Shown one piece after another: positions 56,049 to 63,459 of a DNA stretch of 64,000 bases. The notes below the pieces were generated by a model. It was not told where the DNA came from and ran no database searches. It was given only the letters and a program-made list of their open reading frames with translations. The first letter of the stretch is position 1; each line of letters opens with the position of its first letter. Position numbers and translations under genes: made by a program. The DNA is from Lentisphaerota bacterium (lineage in GTDB: Bacteria; Verrucomicrobiota; Lentisphaeria; Victivallales; Victivallaceae), in NCBI GenBank assembly GCA_024225035.1, contig JAAEMX010000167.1:1-64000 (forward strand), given 5' to 3'.

Positions 56049-56801
56049 ATGATTAATGATATTAGCTGTTTTTATGGGCCGTGGACTACTCATCCGGTTC
56101 AAGGAGATGTTAGACAAGTAAGTGAAAAGTTAAAGCGTATTGGTATTGATCGTGGCTACATCAGTCCACTAGCGGCAGTGTGGTGCCGAAATCAGCATTT
56201 GTATAATTGTGAATTATTGGAGCTTACTTCGGAGTTTGAAAATTTACTGCCTGTTCCCGTTCTTGATGTTTCTGTGCCGACATGGCAGGAAGAATGCATT
56301 GAAATGTGCAAGGACACAAGAGTTAAAATGTTCAGAGTCTTTTTGAACTACACTTATTGGGATCAATCAATGCATAACTTGAAAGAAATATTTAAGTTCT
56401 TTGCTGAAAAAAATATCCCGGTAATTTTCCAGCGACGAATGGAAGACCGACGTTATAATCATAAATTAGCGCAGGTTCAGGATGCGGATATTAATAATGT
56501 TGTGATTAAATATGCAATGAGGGTTCCAGAGCTGAAGCTGGTAATCGGTGCGGCGGCTGTTGCGCATTTAAACTCTTCAATTCTCGACCACAAAGGAATT
56601 TATCTGGATACTTCCATGCTGGAAGAGCTTAAGTGGGCGAGAGAAGCGTTTGATAATGGCTTAGGTGGACGCTTGCTTTTGGGTTCACATATCCCCATTT
56701 TCGAAGAGAATGCGGGCTTTAGCAGATTTTTACCGCAGCTGGCAGATGACGAAGCGGAGATGGTTTTTGATAGGAACTTTGAGAAACTTTTGAACTCTTG
56801 A
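56049..56801 (+). CDS. Amidohydrolase-like protein lacking the HxH metal motif
   Basis: The 251-residue protein resembles its neighbour in size and barrel pattern (VPVLDVSVPTWQEECIEMCK, VKMFRVFLNYTYW, IPVIFQRRMED, KLVIGAAAVAHLNSS, GIYLDTSMLEELKWA, GGRLLLGSHIPIFE) but the N-terminal HxH metal site is replaced by DISCFYGPW. The ATG at 56049 follows GGAGG by seven bases. It may be a non-metal or differently liganded member, or a partner that needs the upstream hydrolase. Operon with the preceding gene; a terminator follows. Confidence 0.8.
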   Translation: MINDISCFYGPWTTHPVQGDVRQVSEKLKRIGIDRGYISPLAAVWCRNQHLYNCELLELTSEFENLLPVPVLDVSVPTWQEECIEMCKDTRVKMFRVFLNYTYWDQSMHNLKEIFKFFAEKNIPVIFQRRMEDRRYNHKLAQVQDADINNVVIKYAMRVPELKLVIGAAAVAHLNSSILDHKGIYLDTSMLEELKWAREAFDNGLGGRLLLGSHIPIFEENAGFSRFLPQLADDEAEMVFDRNFEKLLNS

Positions 56802-56814
56802 TTTTGCAGTAAAA

Positions 56815-56848
56815 AGCCCAATCGATTAGAAAAGCTCTCGATTGGGCT
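56815..56848. terminator. Bidirectional terminator after the amidohydrolase pair
   Basis: AGCCCAATCGA (56815-56825) and TCGATTGGGCT (56838-56848) pair perfectly over 11 bp with a 12-base loop. T- and A-rich flanks serve both converging genes. Confidence 0.88.
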
Positions 56849-56866
56849 GGTAGTTTAATTTGCAGA

Positions 56867-58399
56867 TTATTTATAATTGTCAGGTTCTATATTGAGTTTG
56901 GATATCTTATAATGAATAATCCTGGTTGTAGCGCGAAGGTGTCTGGCAACGGCTGCTACATTACCGCGCTTGAGCTTCAAAGCATCAACAATCAGTTCTC
57001 TTTCGAAAGATGCTACCAAAGTGTTGAAGTCAGCATTGATATCATTTTGAATGGTTGCGGTATTTGTCGCTTGTCCGGTCTGTAGCGAAGGCGGTAGGTT
57101 ATAACCGTGAATAACGTCATCATTGGCTGTCAAAACCGCACGTTCTACACAGTTTTCCAATTCACGTACATTGCCCGGCCAGTGATATGCCATCATCATG
57201 TTAATTGCCGGAGTTGAAATACGTTTGATGGATTTATTGTATAGTTTGTTATATTTTTCGAGGAAGTAATCAGCAAGCAGCATGATATCAGAACGCCTTT
57301 CTTTCAAATCCGGCAAACGGATGGGAAATACATTCAGTCGGTAGTAGAGGTCTTCACGAAATGTACTCTCTACCATCATTTCCTCAAGTTTCAGGCTGGT
57401 TGCCGCAAGTATCCTGACGTCTACCCGGCGCTCTTCGTTGCTGCCGATGCGCTGAAATGTTCTTTCCTGGAGAAAACGCAGGAGCTTTACCTGCATTGGC
57501 TGGCTTAAATCGCCGATTTCATCAAGGAAGATAGTACCGCCGTCGGCGGCCTCAACTCTTCCGGTACGTCGAGCCGTTGCTCCTGTAAAAGCACCTTTTT
57601 CGTGACCGAAAAGTTCGCTTTCTATCAGGTTTTCAGGAAGTGCTGCACAATTTACCGCAATAAACGGTCTTGAATGGCGCTGACTTGCACGATGAATAGC
57701 ACGAGCTACCAGCTCTTTCCCTGTTCCTGAATTCCCACGTATCAATACTGTAGCCATACTGTCAGCAACCTGAGATATCATAGCATATACAGAACGCATG
57801 GAACTGCAGTTTCCGACTATATTGGCTGGACGTAAATTACGATCAAGTTCTAGCTTGAGTCGTCGGTTTTCTTCCAGCAGACGGTCGCGCTCTTCTTTTT
57901 CTTTGAAAATAACTGAAACTGCATCCGCCATAATATTGGCAACAGTTTCGAGCAGATTAAAGTCTTTCTGCAAATCGGTGTTTTTTGACTTTACTCTGTC
58001 CATGCTCATTGTGCCAATGACATTATCTTCATAGATAATCGGCACACAAATAAAAGCTATTTCTCTTTCAGAAGCCCTGGCTTGGGTGCGGTCAAGGAAA
58101 CCTGGTTCCAGTGATATTTCAGGGATGATAATTGGCTTGTGCTCCAAAGCTACCTGTCCGGTAATTCCTTCTCCAATTCTGTATTTGCCGCGTTTGATTT
58201 CAGCGTCGCTGAGGCCGTGGGAGGCTTCAATGTATAGTTCATTGCCGCGGCGCAGGGTTATGGTGCCGCGTTTAAGACCTATTTCGCGGTATAGAATGTC
58301 GAGTACTTCTTTGAGCAGAAGAGATACGTTTTTCTGCCTGACAATAACGTGGCTAATTTGGTTAAGAACTTCTATTTCAATGTTTTCGTTCTTATACAT
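56867..58399 (-). CDS. NifA-like sigma-54-dependent transcriptional activator (GAF-AAA+-Fis)
   Basis: The 510-residue activator has an N-terminal GAF domain (about 20-165), then the AAA+ sigma-54 interaction domain: Walker [17 protein letters not shown] near 222, the GAFTGA loop ([15 protein letters not shown] near 267), Walker [13 protein letters not shown], and [15 protein letters not shown]-terminal Fis-type HTH ([21 protein letters not shown]) binds DNA. Domain order matches NifA and related regulators. The GAF ligand is unknown. Its ATG lies ten bases past an 11-bp hairpin with a T-run, so a ribosome site in AGGGA is buried in the stem. No nif genes or sigma-54 gene are in the window. 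Confidence 0.93.
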   Translation of the reverse strand: MYKNENIEIEVLNQISHVIVRQKNVSLLLKEVLDILYREIGLKRGTITLRRGNELYIEASHGLSDAEIKRGKYRIGEGITGQVALEHKPIIIPEISLEPGFLDRTQARASEREIAFICVPIIYEDNVIGTMSMDRVKSKNTDLQKDFNLLETVANIMADAVSVIFKEKEERDRLLEENRRLKLELDRNLRPANIVGNCSSMRSVYAMISQVADSMATVLIRGNSGTGKELVARAIHRASQRHSRPFIAVNCAALPENLIESELFGHEKGAFTGATARRTGRVEAADGGTIFLDEIGDLSQPMQVKLLRFLQERTFQRIGSNEERRVDVRILAATSLKLEEMMVESTFREDLYYRLNVFPIRLPDLKERRSDIMLLADYFLEKYNKLYNKSIKRISTPAINMMMAYHWPGNVRELENCVERAVLTANDDVIHGYNLPPSLQTGQATNTATIQNDINADFNTLVASFERELIVDALKLKRGNVAAVARHLRATTRIIHYKISKLNIEPDNYK

Positions 58400-58403
58400 G
58401 ACT

Positions 58404-58461
58404 AAAAAAGTCCCTGAGTTTATTGTTGTGTAAAAAACGACAATAATGTCAACTCAGGGAC
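58404..58461 (-). promoter_or_regulatory. Terminator-like leader hairpin overlapping the ribosome site of the NifA-like gene
   Basis: GTCCCTGAGTT (58410-58420) pairs with AACTCAGGGAC (58451-58461). On the minus strand the stem ends in CAGGGAC followed by six T and then AGTC-ATG. The only ribosome-binding sequence, AGGGA, lies inside the 3' arm. Inside the loop a GACA/TGTC repeat and a TATTGT/ACAATA repeat also pair. It could end the upstream aminotransferase transcript, or act as an attenuator or translational switch for the regulator. Confidence 0.6.
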
Positions 58462-58481
58462 AATTCAAGCCACTTTGTTAC

Positions 58482-58504
58482 ATTTTTGTTATATTAACAA
58501 AAAT
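58482..58504. promoter_or_regulatory. AT-rich palindrome between the aminotransferase and the NifA-like gene
   Basis: ATTTTTGTTA (58482-58491), a TAT centre, and TAACAAAAAT (58495-58504) form a 10-bp perfect inverted repeat. Such symmetric AT-rich sequence is typical of a repressor operator, but no factor is identifiable. A sigma-54-like TGGC lies nearby but without the matching GC element. Confidence 0.4.
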
Positions 58505-58534
58505 CTAACATTTGTTTTGCAGTTATGTTATTTC

Positions 58535-59725
58535 TCAGGCGAATTTTGCAACTGCCCGTTTAAAACCCTCGGTTGAGCGTTTAATGGTATCCTCGTCTAT
58601 ACAGAATGTTAGACGGAAATAGCCTTCATAACCGAAGCCTCTACCGGGAACTGCAAGTATTTTTTCTTCCATCAGTGCAGCGATGAATTTATTTTCATCA
58701 GGTACAGGAGATTTGGGGAAGAAGTAGAAGGCCCCGCGCGGCATTGAGTACTCTATGCCGGCATCGTCAAGAACTTTTGCCATGGCATCACGACGTTGAC
58801 GGTAAATATTGATGTCGACCTGAGTATCAATACAGGAAATAAGTATTTTTTGAGCAACAGCTGGAGCGTTGACATATCCGAGGATACGATTAGTCATAAC
58901 TATGCCGTTCAGCAGTTCAGAAGGATCTTCGATGGCAGGGTTTACAGCAAGATAACCAATTCTTGCGCCAGCCAGAGACAGGCTTTTAGAAAATGAACCG
59001 ACTATTACTGTATAATCATAAATGTCAAATAATGATGGAATTTCCACATTATCATAATTAAGGAAACGGTATGGTTCATCAGAAACCAGATAAATGACTT
59101 TGCCGGTTTTTTCAGAATGTTTGCGAATGACTTCCGCAAGAGCTTCAAGTTCCTCGCGGCTGTAAATCTGTCCGGTTGGGTTATTGGGGGAATTAACTAC
59201 AACAGCTTTGGTTTTTTCAGTAAAGGCAGCTTCCAGAGCTTCGACATCCAGCTCAAATGTTAGCGGCTTTGATTTTACAGGGACCAGTTTCCCACCGAAG
59301 TTACCGGCATAAAATCCATATTCTACAAAGTATGGAGCCGGGCAGATAATTTCGTCACCGGGTTCCAGAATGGCTCTGAAAAATGTATTGATAGCACCGG
59401 CAGCGCCACAGGTAGCGATAACATTTGACGCGGGAACTTCTACACCTTGCTCTTTGCTTAAATAGTTAGCCAGAGTTGCACGAGTTTCAGGATAACCGGC
59501 ATTTGGCATATAGCCAAGGGCAAAAGGTGATCCGGCTGCCGAAGCGATTTCCTTTAAAGCTGTGCTGACTTCTTCAGGAGGAGGCAGGTCGGGATTTCCC
59601 AGACTGAAGTCATATACATTGTTTTTTCCGTATTTATTTTTAAGTTCAATGCCATGTTCAAACATCTTACGAATCCAGGATGAGTTTTCCATATAACTCT
59701 TAACCTGATTGGAAACTAAGTTCAT
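58535..59725 (-). CDS. PLP-dependent aminotransferase, class I/II (AspC-like)
   Basis: The 396-residue enzyme has the fold-type I pattern: YDFSLGNPDLPPP near the start, CGAAGAINTFFRAILEPGDE, NSPNNPTGQIYSREELEAL, LVSDEPYRFLNY, and the Schiff-base lysine in GSFSKSLSLAGARIGYLA. The C-terminal Arg (YFRLTFC) contacts the substrate carboxylate. Amino acid specificity is not predictable; an aspartate/aromatic-type acceptor is possible. I take the ATG at 59725, with GGGG before it. It runs toward the NifA-like gene on the same strand, with 135 bp between. Confidence 0.9.
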   Translation of the reverse strand: MNLVSNQVKSYMENSSWIRKMFEHGIELKNKYGKNNVYDFSLGNPDLPPPEEVSTALKEIASAAGSPFALGYMPNAGYPETRATLANYLSKEQGVEVPASNVIATCGAAGAINTFFRAILEPGDEIICPAPYFVEYGFYAGNFGGKLVPVKSKPLTFELDVEALEAAFTEKTKAVVVNSPNNPTGQIYSREELEALAEVIRKHSEKTGKVIYLVSDEPYRFLNYDNVEIPSLFDIYDYTVIVGSFSKSLSLAGARIGYLAVNPAIEDPSELLNGIVMTNRILGYVNAPAVAQKILISCIDTQVDINIYRQRRDAMAKVLDDAGIEYSMPRGAFYFFPKSPVPDENKFIAALMEEKILAVPGRGFGYEGYFRLTFCIDEDTIKRSTEGFKRAVAKFA

Positions 59726-59864
59726 TGTAGACCCCATTGATTAATATTGCTATGTTCTTGAATATTACCATTCAATGAGGATGCTTGCAACCTTTAAAAT
59801 ATATTTTAAGGTACTCCCGGTTGACATTTTCTGTAAATTATGACTAACAGAATAAAGGACAACT

Positions 59865-60308
59865 ATGAAAAAGGAAGTTATAAATAAAGTTCTGCTCTTT
59901 GCAATTACTGAATGCGCTCGTCAGGGACGCAACAAACGTCAGACAGCCAGAGCTCTTGGTTTGAAGCTTAGTGAGTACAATGCTGTTATCAGCACAATCC
60001 CGGATTATGAAACCGCTGTAGGGAAAGGTAAGAAACAGGCGCCGGAACGCAAAGTCGAAGAAGCTTTGTTGAGACGCGCGCTGGGTTTTGTTCAGGAGGA
60101 AACCTATGCAGAGGATATGGTTGACCGTAAGACAGGAGAAGTTCTTGAGACTGTAAAAAAACGCACTGTATCAAAAGAAGTAGCTCCTGACGTAAGAGCT
60201 TTGTTGTTCTGGTTGAAAAATCGGTGCTCTGAGCGTTGGAGCGATAAACAGGATGAATTACATGAACCGGTGGAGATTGAGCTCGGACGGCAGGAGCAGA
60301 GACTTTGA
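59865..60308 (+). CDS. Phage terminase small subunit (TerS-like)
   Basis: The 147-residue protein fits phage terminase small subunits: a possible N-terminal HTH (GRNKRQTARALGLKLSEYNAV) and the diagnostic C-terminal half EEALLRRALGFVQEET, KKRTVSKEVAPDVRALLFWLKNRCSERW. TerS recognises packaging sites and regulates the large subunit. It has AAAGGA five bases before the ATG and overlaps the TerL gene by four bases. No portal, capsid or integrase genes lie nearby. Confidence 0.85.
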   Translation: MKKEVINKVLLFAITECARQGRNKRQTARALGLKLSEYNAVISTIPDYETAVGKGKKQAPERKVEEALLRRALGFVQEETYAEDMVDRKTGEVLETVKKRTVSKEVAPDVRALLFWLKNRCSERWSDKQDELHEPVEIELGRQEQRL

Positions 60309-61573
60309 CAGAAAATAAGAAAATACATTTTAATAAAACTGCTGATCAAATAAAGGCCTTAGATTTGCTCGGAGGTCAATCAAAATATGTCTTACTATTT
60401 GGAGGATCGCGTTCCGGTAAAACTTTTATCTTAGTTTATGCTGTCATTGTACGAGCTTTGAAAGTTAAAGGCAGCCGTCATGCCGTATTGCGTTTTCGTG
60501 CAAACGCTGTCAGACAGTCAATATGGCAGGATACTTTTCCAAAAGTAATGCGATTATACTTTCCGGGAGTGCGGTGGGAAGAAAACCGCACTGACGGGCT
60601 GGCCATACTGCCTAATAATTCAGAAATCTGGTTTGGAGGACTCGATAGTGCGGAGCGAGTTGATAAGATTTTAGGACGTGAATTCGCTACTATATATTTT
60701 AATGAGTGCTCGGAGATATCATATTCGGCAGTGGCCACAGCTTTAACGCGCCTTGCTCAGAATACAGCCTTATCTAACAAAGCGTACTTTGATTGTAATC
60801 CTTCCGGGAAATCCCATTGGAGTTATAAGCTGTTTGTTAAGAAAATTGATCCGGAGTCACGATCTGTGGTAAAGTTTCCTGATAATTACATTTCAATGTT
60901 GATGAATCCGACAGGGAATGCCGCAAACTTACCTAAGGGATACATTGAAGAAACTCTTTCAGGGTTAACTGAACGTCAGAGACAACGTTTTCTAGAGGGG
61001 CGCTGGTTGGATGATATGGACGGAGCTTTATGGAAATGCCGACAGATAGATAATACAAGAGTTGTAAATCATCCGGAGCTGCAGCGCATCGTTGTTGGTG
61101 TCGACCCTGCAGTAACCTCCGGGAATACAGCTGATGAAACTGGTATAGTTGTTGCCGGAAAAGGTATTGACGGAGAATATTATGTCTTGTCAGATGCTTC
61201 CTTGCAGGGAACACCGCTTGAATGGGCGAAGGCTGTTGCTGCTGAATTCGAATGCCATAGCGCAGATCGAGTGGTTGCGGAAGTCAACAACGGCGGTGAA
61301 CTGATTGCCGCCAACCTGCAGCGAGTTGCCCCGGAATTACCAGTTAAAAACGTTCGCGCAGCCCGGGGGAAGATTGTCAGGGCGGAACCGATAGCGGCAT
61401 TGTACGAACAAGGTAAAGTGCATCATGTTGGTATATTCCCGGAGCTTGAAGATCAAATATGCTCTTTTAATCCTGCGACAGTGCTTGAAAGTCCTGACAG
61501 GATGGATGCTTTGGTCTGGGCTCTTACTGAATTAAGCAGTGGTTCCGGAGCCCCAAGAGCAATATTCGCATGA
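60305..61573 (+). CDS. Phage terminase large subunit (TerL-like)
   Basis: The 422-residue packaging motor has the N-terminal ATPase with Walker A LLFGGSRSGKT and Walker B ATIYFNECSEI, and a C-terminal RNase H-like nuclease with three acidic clusters: VVGVDPAVTSG, DRVVAEVNNGG and SPDRMDALVWALTEL. All key residues are present, so the enzyme looks intact. The start is TTG at 60305 in a TTGA overlap with the terS stop, supported by AGGAG eight bases upstream. The pair is not accompanied by any other recognisable phage gene, which is unusual. Confidence 0.9.
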   Translation: MTENKKIHFNKTADQIKALDLLGGQSKYVLLFGGSRSGKTFILVYAVIVRALKVKGSRHAVLRFRANAVRQSIWQDTFPKVMRLYFPGVRWEENRTDGLAILPNNSEIWFGGLDSAERVDKILGREFATIYFNECSEISYSAVATALTRLAQNTALSNKAYFDCNPSGKSHWSYKLFVKKIDPESRSVVKFPDNYISMLMNPTGNAANLPKGYIEETLSGLTERQRQRFLEGRWLDDMDGALWKCRQIDNTRVVNHPELQRIVVGVDPAVTSGNTADETGIVVAGKGIDGEYYVLSDASLQGTPLEWAKAVAAEFECHSADRVVAEVNNGGELIAANLQRVAPELPVKNVRAARGKIVRAEPIAALYEQGKVHHVGIFPELEDQICSFNPATVLESPDRMDALVWALTELSSGSGAPRAIFA

Positions 61574-61575
61574 AA

Positions 61576-61603
61576 TAAAAATGGCACCCATTTTAGGATG
61601 CCA
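61576..61603 (-). terminator. Terminator after the small minus-strand gene
   Basis: TGGCA (61582-61586) and TGCCA (61599-61603) with an inner CC/GG pair form a short stem; on the minus strand the sequence continues TTTTTATTT. It supports transcription of the small gene that ends at 61630. Confidence 0.55.
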
Positions 61604-61629
61604 CAAAAGATACAGTCTAAAATTTAAGA

Positions 61630-61830
61630 TCAAAAATCGTTTTGAAAGGTGAAGCTTACCAGTGCCATGCCTGATAATAAAGTCATGTTCTCAATCATTT
61701 CATTATTGTTTTCCGAATACTCACCAAGGGGTTCTTTCAGTTTACGTTTTTTGTCTTTGCCAAGATCTTTGCGGTTAATCTTGAGCATGATGTTGTGGTA
61801 CGTTTCGGTACCGGAGAAATTTTTTCTCAT
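61630..61830 (-). CDS. Small hypothetical protein
   Basis: No family recognised. The 66-residue product is basic in its first half (KINRKDLGKDKKRKLKEPLG) with an acidic, Asn-rich middle and a hydrophobic end (LLSGMALVSFTF). AAAGG lies 11 bases before the ATG, and a terminator-like hairpin follows the stop, which is why I list it. It lies between the terminase pair and the candidate small RNA. Confidence 0.5.
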   Translation of the reverse strand: MRKNFSGTETYHNIMLKINRKDLGKDKKRKLKEPLGEYSENNNEMIENMTLLSGMALVSFTFQNDF

Positions 61831-62032
61831 TGTCTAATCGACCTTTATTTATTTTAAGGGTTTCGATATGGACAATAATACATACTGATTGTTAAGTCAT
61901 TGTTGTTGAAAAACTCTGATTCGGTTAAATCTGAAAAAATTCATTTTTTTTGAAATGAAAATGAGGTCGCACTCCAAACATACTGATAAAAATTTATTGA
62001 AATTTCAAAAATATTTGCAATACAATCGAACA

Positions 62033-62131
62033 AATAAGAGAAAGTGTTAGTCTATGGTATCAGAATGTTTCCTCTCTCTCCTCCTTTTGCTGGAACCTCT
62101 CGATTCCCCAATCGAGAGGTTTTATTTTTTT
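62033..62131 (+). ncRNA. Candidate small RNA with CU-rich tract and intrinsic terminator
   Basis: A promoter-like pair TTGAAA (61997-62002) and TACAAT (62021-62026), 18 bp apart, points to a start near 62033. About 90 bases later a 12-bp perfect terminator stem (AACCTCTCGATT at 62094-62105, AATCGAGAGGTT at 62110-62121) ends in a T-run. Between them is an unpaired pyrimidine stretch TTTCCTCTCTCTCCTCCTTT, containing the exact complement of a Shine-Dalgarno site (CCTCCTTT), and the terminator loop is CCCC. No protein frame fits well. Such RNAs commonly block ribosome binding of target mRNAs. This is a computational-style prediction from sequence alone. Confidence 0.55.
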
Positions 62132-62140
62132 ATAAAGACT

Positions 62141-62506
62141 TTATTTCTTTTTCAGCCATTTTTTTGCTTCTTTTATATCATCATTATGAAATACTTTAAC
62201 GTGACAAGGCATCATAAATCCAAATATTTTTGCTGATCCTCTAATCCAGGAGACATCCGAAACTACAGCTATTTTGTTCCACGAGGCAAGGTGCTGCAGC
62301 CCGACTTTGGCATCATCCCACATTGCATGTGCACTGAAGCTGTCAAATTTATCTCCAATGTGATAAAGCAGGTTAAGCTTGTCAAATTTTTTGAGTTTTT
62401 CTTCAACCAGAGGAATCAGGAATTTTTCATAATCCTCCGCGGTTACGTCACCAATCGCAGTAAATCCGAGAATATTTTCCGGCAGATCTTTGATAATTTG
62501 AATCAT
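62141..62506 (-). CDS. SpoIIAA-like protein
   Basis: The 121-residue protein matches the SpoIIAA-like/STAS-related fold: a start IIKDLPENILGFTAIGDVTAEDYE, the strand-helix pattern LNLLYHIGDKFDSFS, HAMWDDAKVGLQHL and KIAVVSDVSWIRGSAKIFGF, and a basic C-terminal helix. Proteins of this group are related to anti-sigma-factor antagonists but often act alone, with possible lipid binding. AGGAG lies six bases before the start. It is downstream of the interrupted SGNH gene on the same strand but a terminator separates them. Confidence 0.85.
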   Translation of the reverse strand: MIQIIKDLPENILGFTAIGDVTAEDYEKFLIPLVEEKLKKFDKLNLLYHIGDKFDSFSAHAMWDDAKVGLQHLASWNKIAVVSDVSWIRGSAKIFGFMMPCHVKVFHNDDIKEAKKWLKKK

Positions 62507-62531
62507 GATAATCTCCTCAGGTTAAAATTAT

Positions 62532-62578
62532 AAAAAAAACAGCGGTCTCCAACGCTAATATATCGCGTTAACCCGCTG
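62532..62578 (-). terminator. Terminator after the SGNH hydrolase gene
   Basis: CAGCGG (62540-62545) with CCGCTG (62573-62578), and inside them AACGC (62551-62555) with GCGTT (62565-62569), form a two-part stem. On the minus strand eight T follow (62532-62539). It is well placed to end the SGNH gene. Confidence 0.85.
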
Positions 62579-62610
62579 CCTGTCAACTTAAAGTGAAGAT
62601 TTAACTGGAT

Positions 62611-63249
62611 TTAAGGAGTAAACATTCTGCAGGTGGACGCTTTGTCATCCCAGATATCCATATCTTTAAAAATCTTATGCGCAAAGGCAAGGTGTCCGTA
62701 GCCATTTGGATGGAAAGCGTTAGACATCCAATTAAGAACTAATCCTGGTTTATCTCTCCAAATAGCTTCATGATCAATTAGAGGAAGGTTCTTTTCTGCA
62801 GCAAATTCTCGGAGTGCGTCCATGAATTTTGGAAAGTGCGGTTCACGATCCGGAGCTGTATTTTTTATGATTGGACAAGTTGTCTGCACTATGAGCAGTG
62901 TGCCAAGCTCGGCAAATTTATCAGCTAAGGCATTGAGGTTTGTTTTGAATTCTTCAATAGAAATGTTGGTACAGTCATTCATGCCGATCATGAGAAAAGC
63001 GACGTCAGGTTTGAACTGAGCTACTCTCCAGTCAAATCATTCAAGAAGTTGAACTGTGGTGTCACCTGAGATCGCCGAGTTGATAATAATGTCGTTGAAC
63101 CTTCTCATTTCATATCTTATACGTTCGGCAAAATGTTCACTGTAACTTTTCTGACCATAGCAGTGGTCAGCCCCATGAGTTATGCTGTCGCCGTAAAATA
63201 ACCATTTAAGAGGTCTGTCTTCAGCCATAAGGTTTTTGATACGATCCAT
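62611..63249 (-). pseudogene. SGNH/GDSL-family hydrolase interrupted by in-frame TGA
   Basis: A 213-codon frame encodes an SGNH esterase-like protein: GDSITHG (block I Ser near residue 20), then GMND (block III), and FHPNGYGHLA with the catalytic His. The frame is broken only by TGA at 63037-63039, between VQLLE and FDWRVAQFKPDVAFLMIG. Family members usually have Arg here, so CGA to TGA by one C-to-T change is likely; both halves otherwise keep the frame and all motifs. A 10-bp hairpin lies directly after the TGA (63010-63036). It might also be readthrough or a selenocysteine-type site, but no canonical spacing supports that. An internal ATG at 62991 could make only the second half. Divergent from the alcohol dehydrogenase gene. 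Confidence 0.8.
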
Positions 63250-63369
63250 CTCTCTGTTTCCTTTTACTTGATGATGTGTAAAACTATTATAATACAGGGA
63301 TGAGACTTGGCAACAGTATTAATGCTAAATATGTTATTTTTATTGAAAGTACTACTGTCAGGTGATAAA

Positions 63370-63437
63370 TGACAAAGAAATGCAGATTTATGTCAATGAC
63401 AAAAAGTTTTATTCATTTTGTCTGATTATTTATGACA
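63370..63437. promoter_or_regulatory. Repeated TGACA elements in the divergent promoter region
   Basis: TGACA occurs at 63370-63374 and 63433-63437, and as a perfect palindrome TGTCAATGACA at 63391-63401. A TGTC lies at 63419-63422. The cluster lies in the 210 bp between the divergently transcribed hydrolase and dehydrogenase genes and probably binds a regulator of one or both. Confidence 0.4.
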
Positions 63438-63459
63438 ATAAAATTTAAGGAAACATCTA

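Noticed and set aside
59865-61573. Complete prophage around the terminase genes
   Set aside because: Flanking genes are an aminotransferase and a SpoIIAA-like protein; no integrase, structural gene or att repeat is visible.
63037-63039. Reassignment of TGA to an amino acid throughout the organism
   Set aside because: TGA ends several intact genes here (rarA, the cyclo-ligase, fusA, rplA, terL), so it is a normal stop codon.
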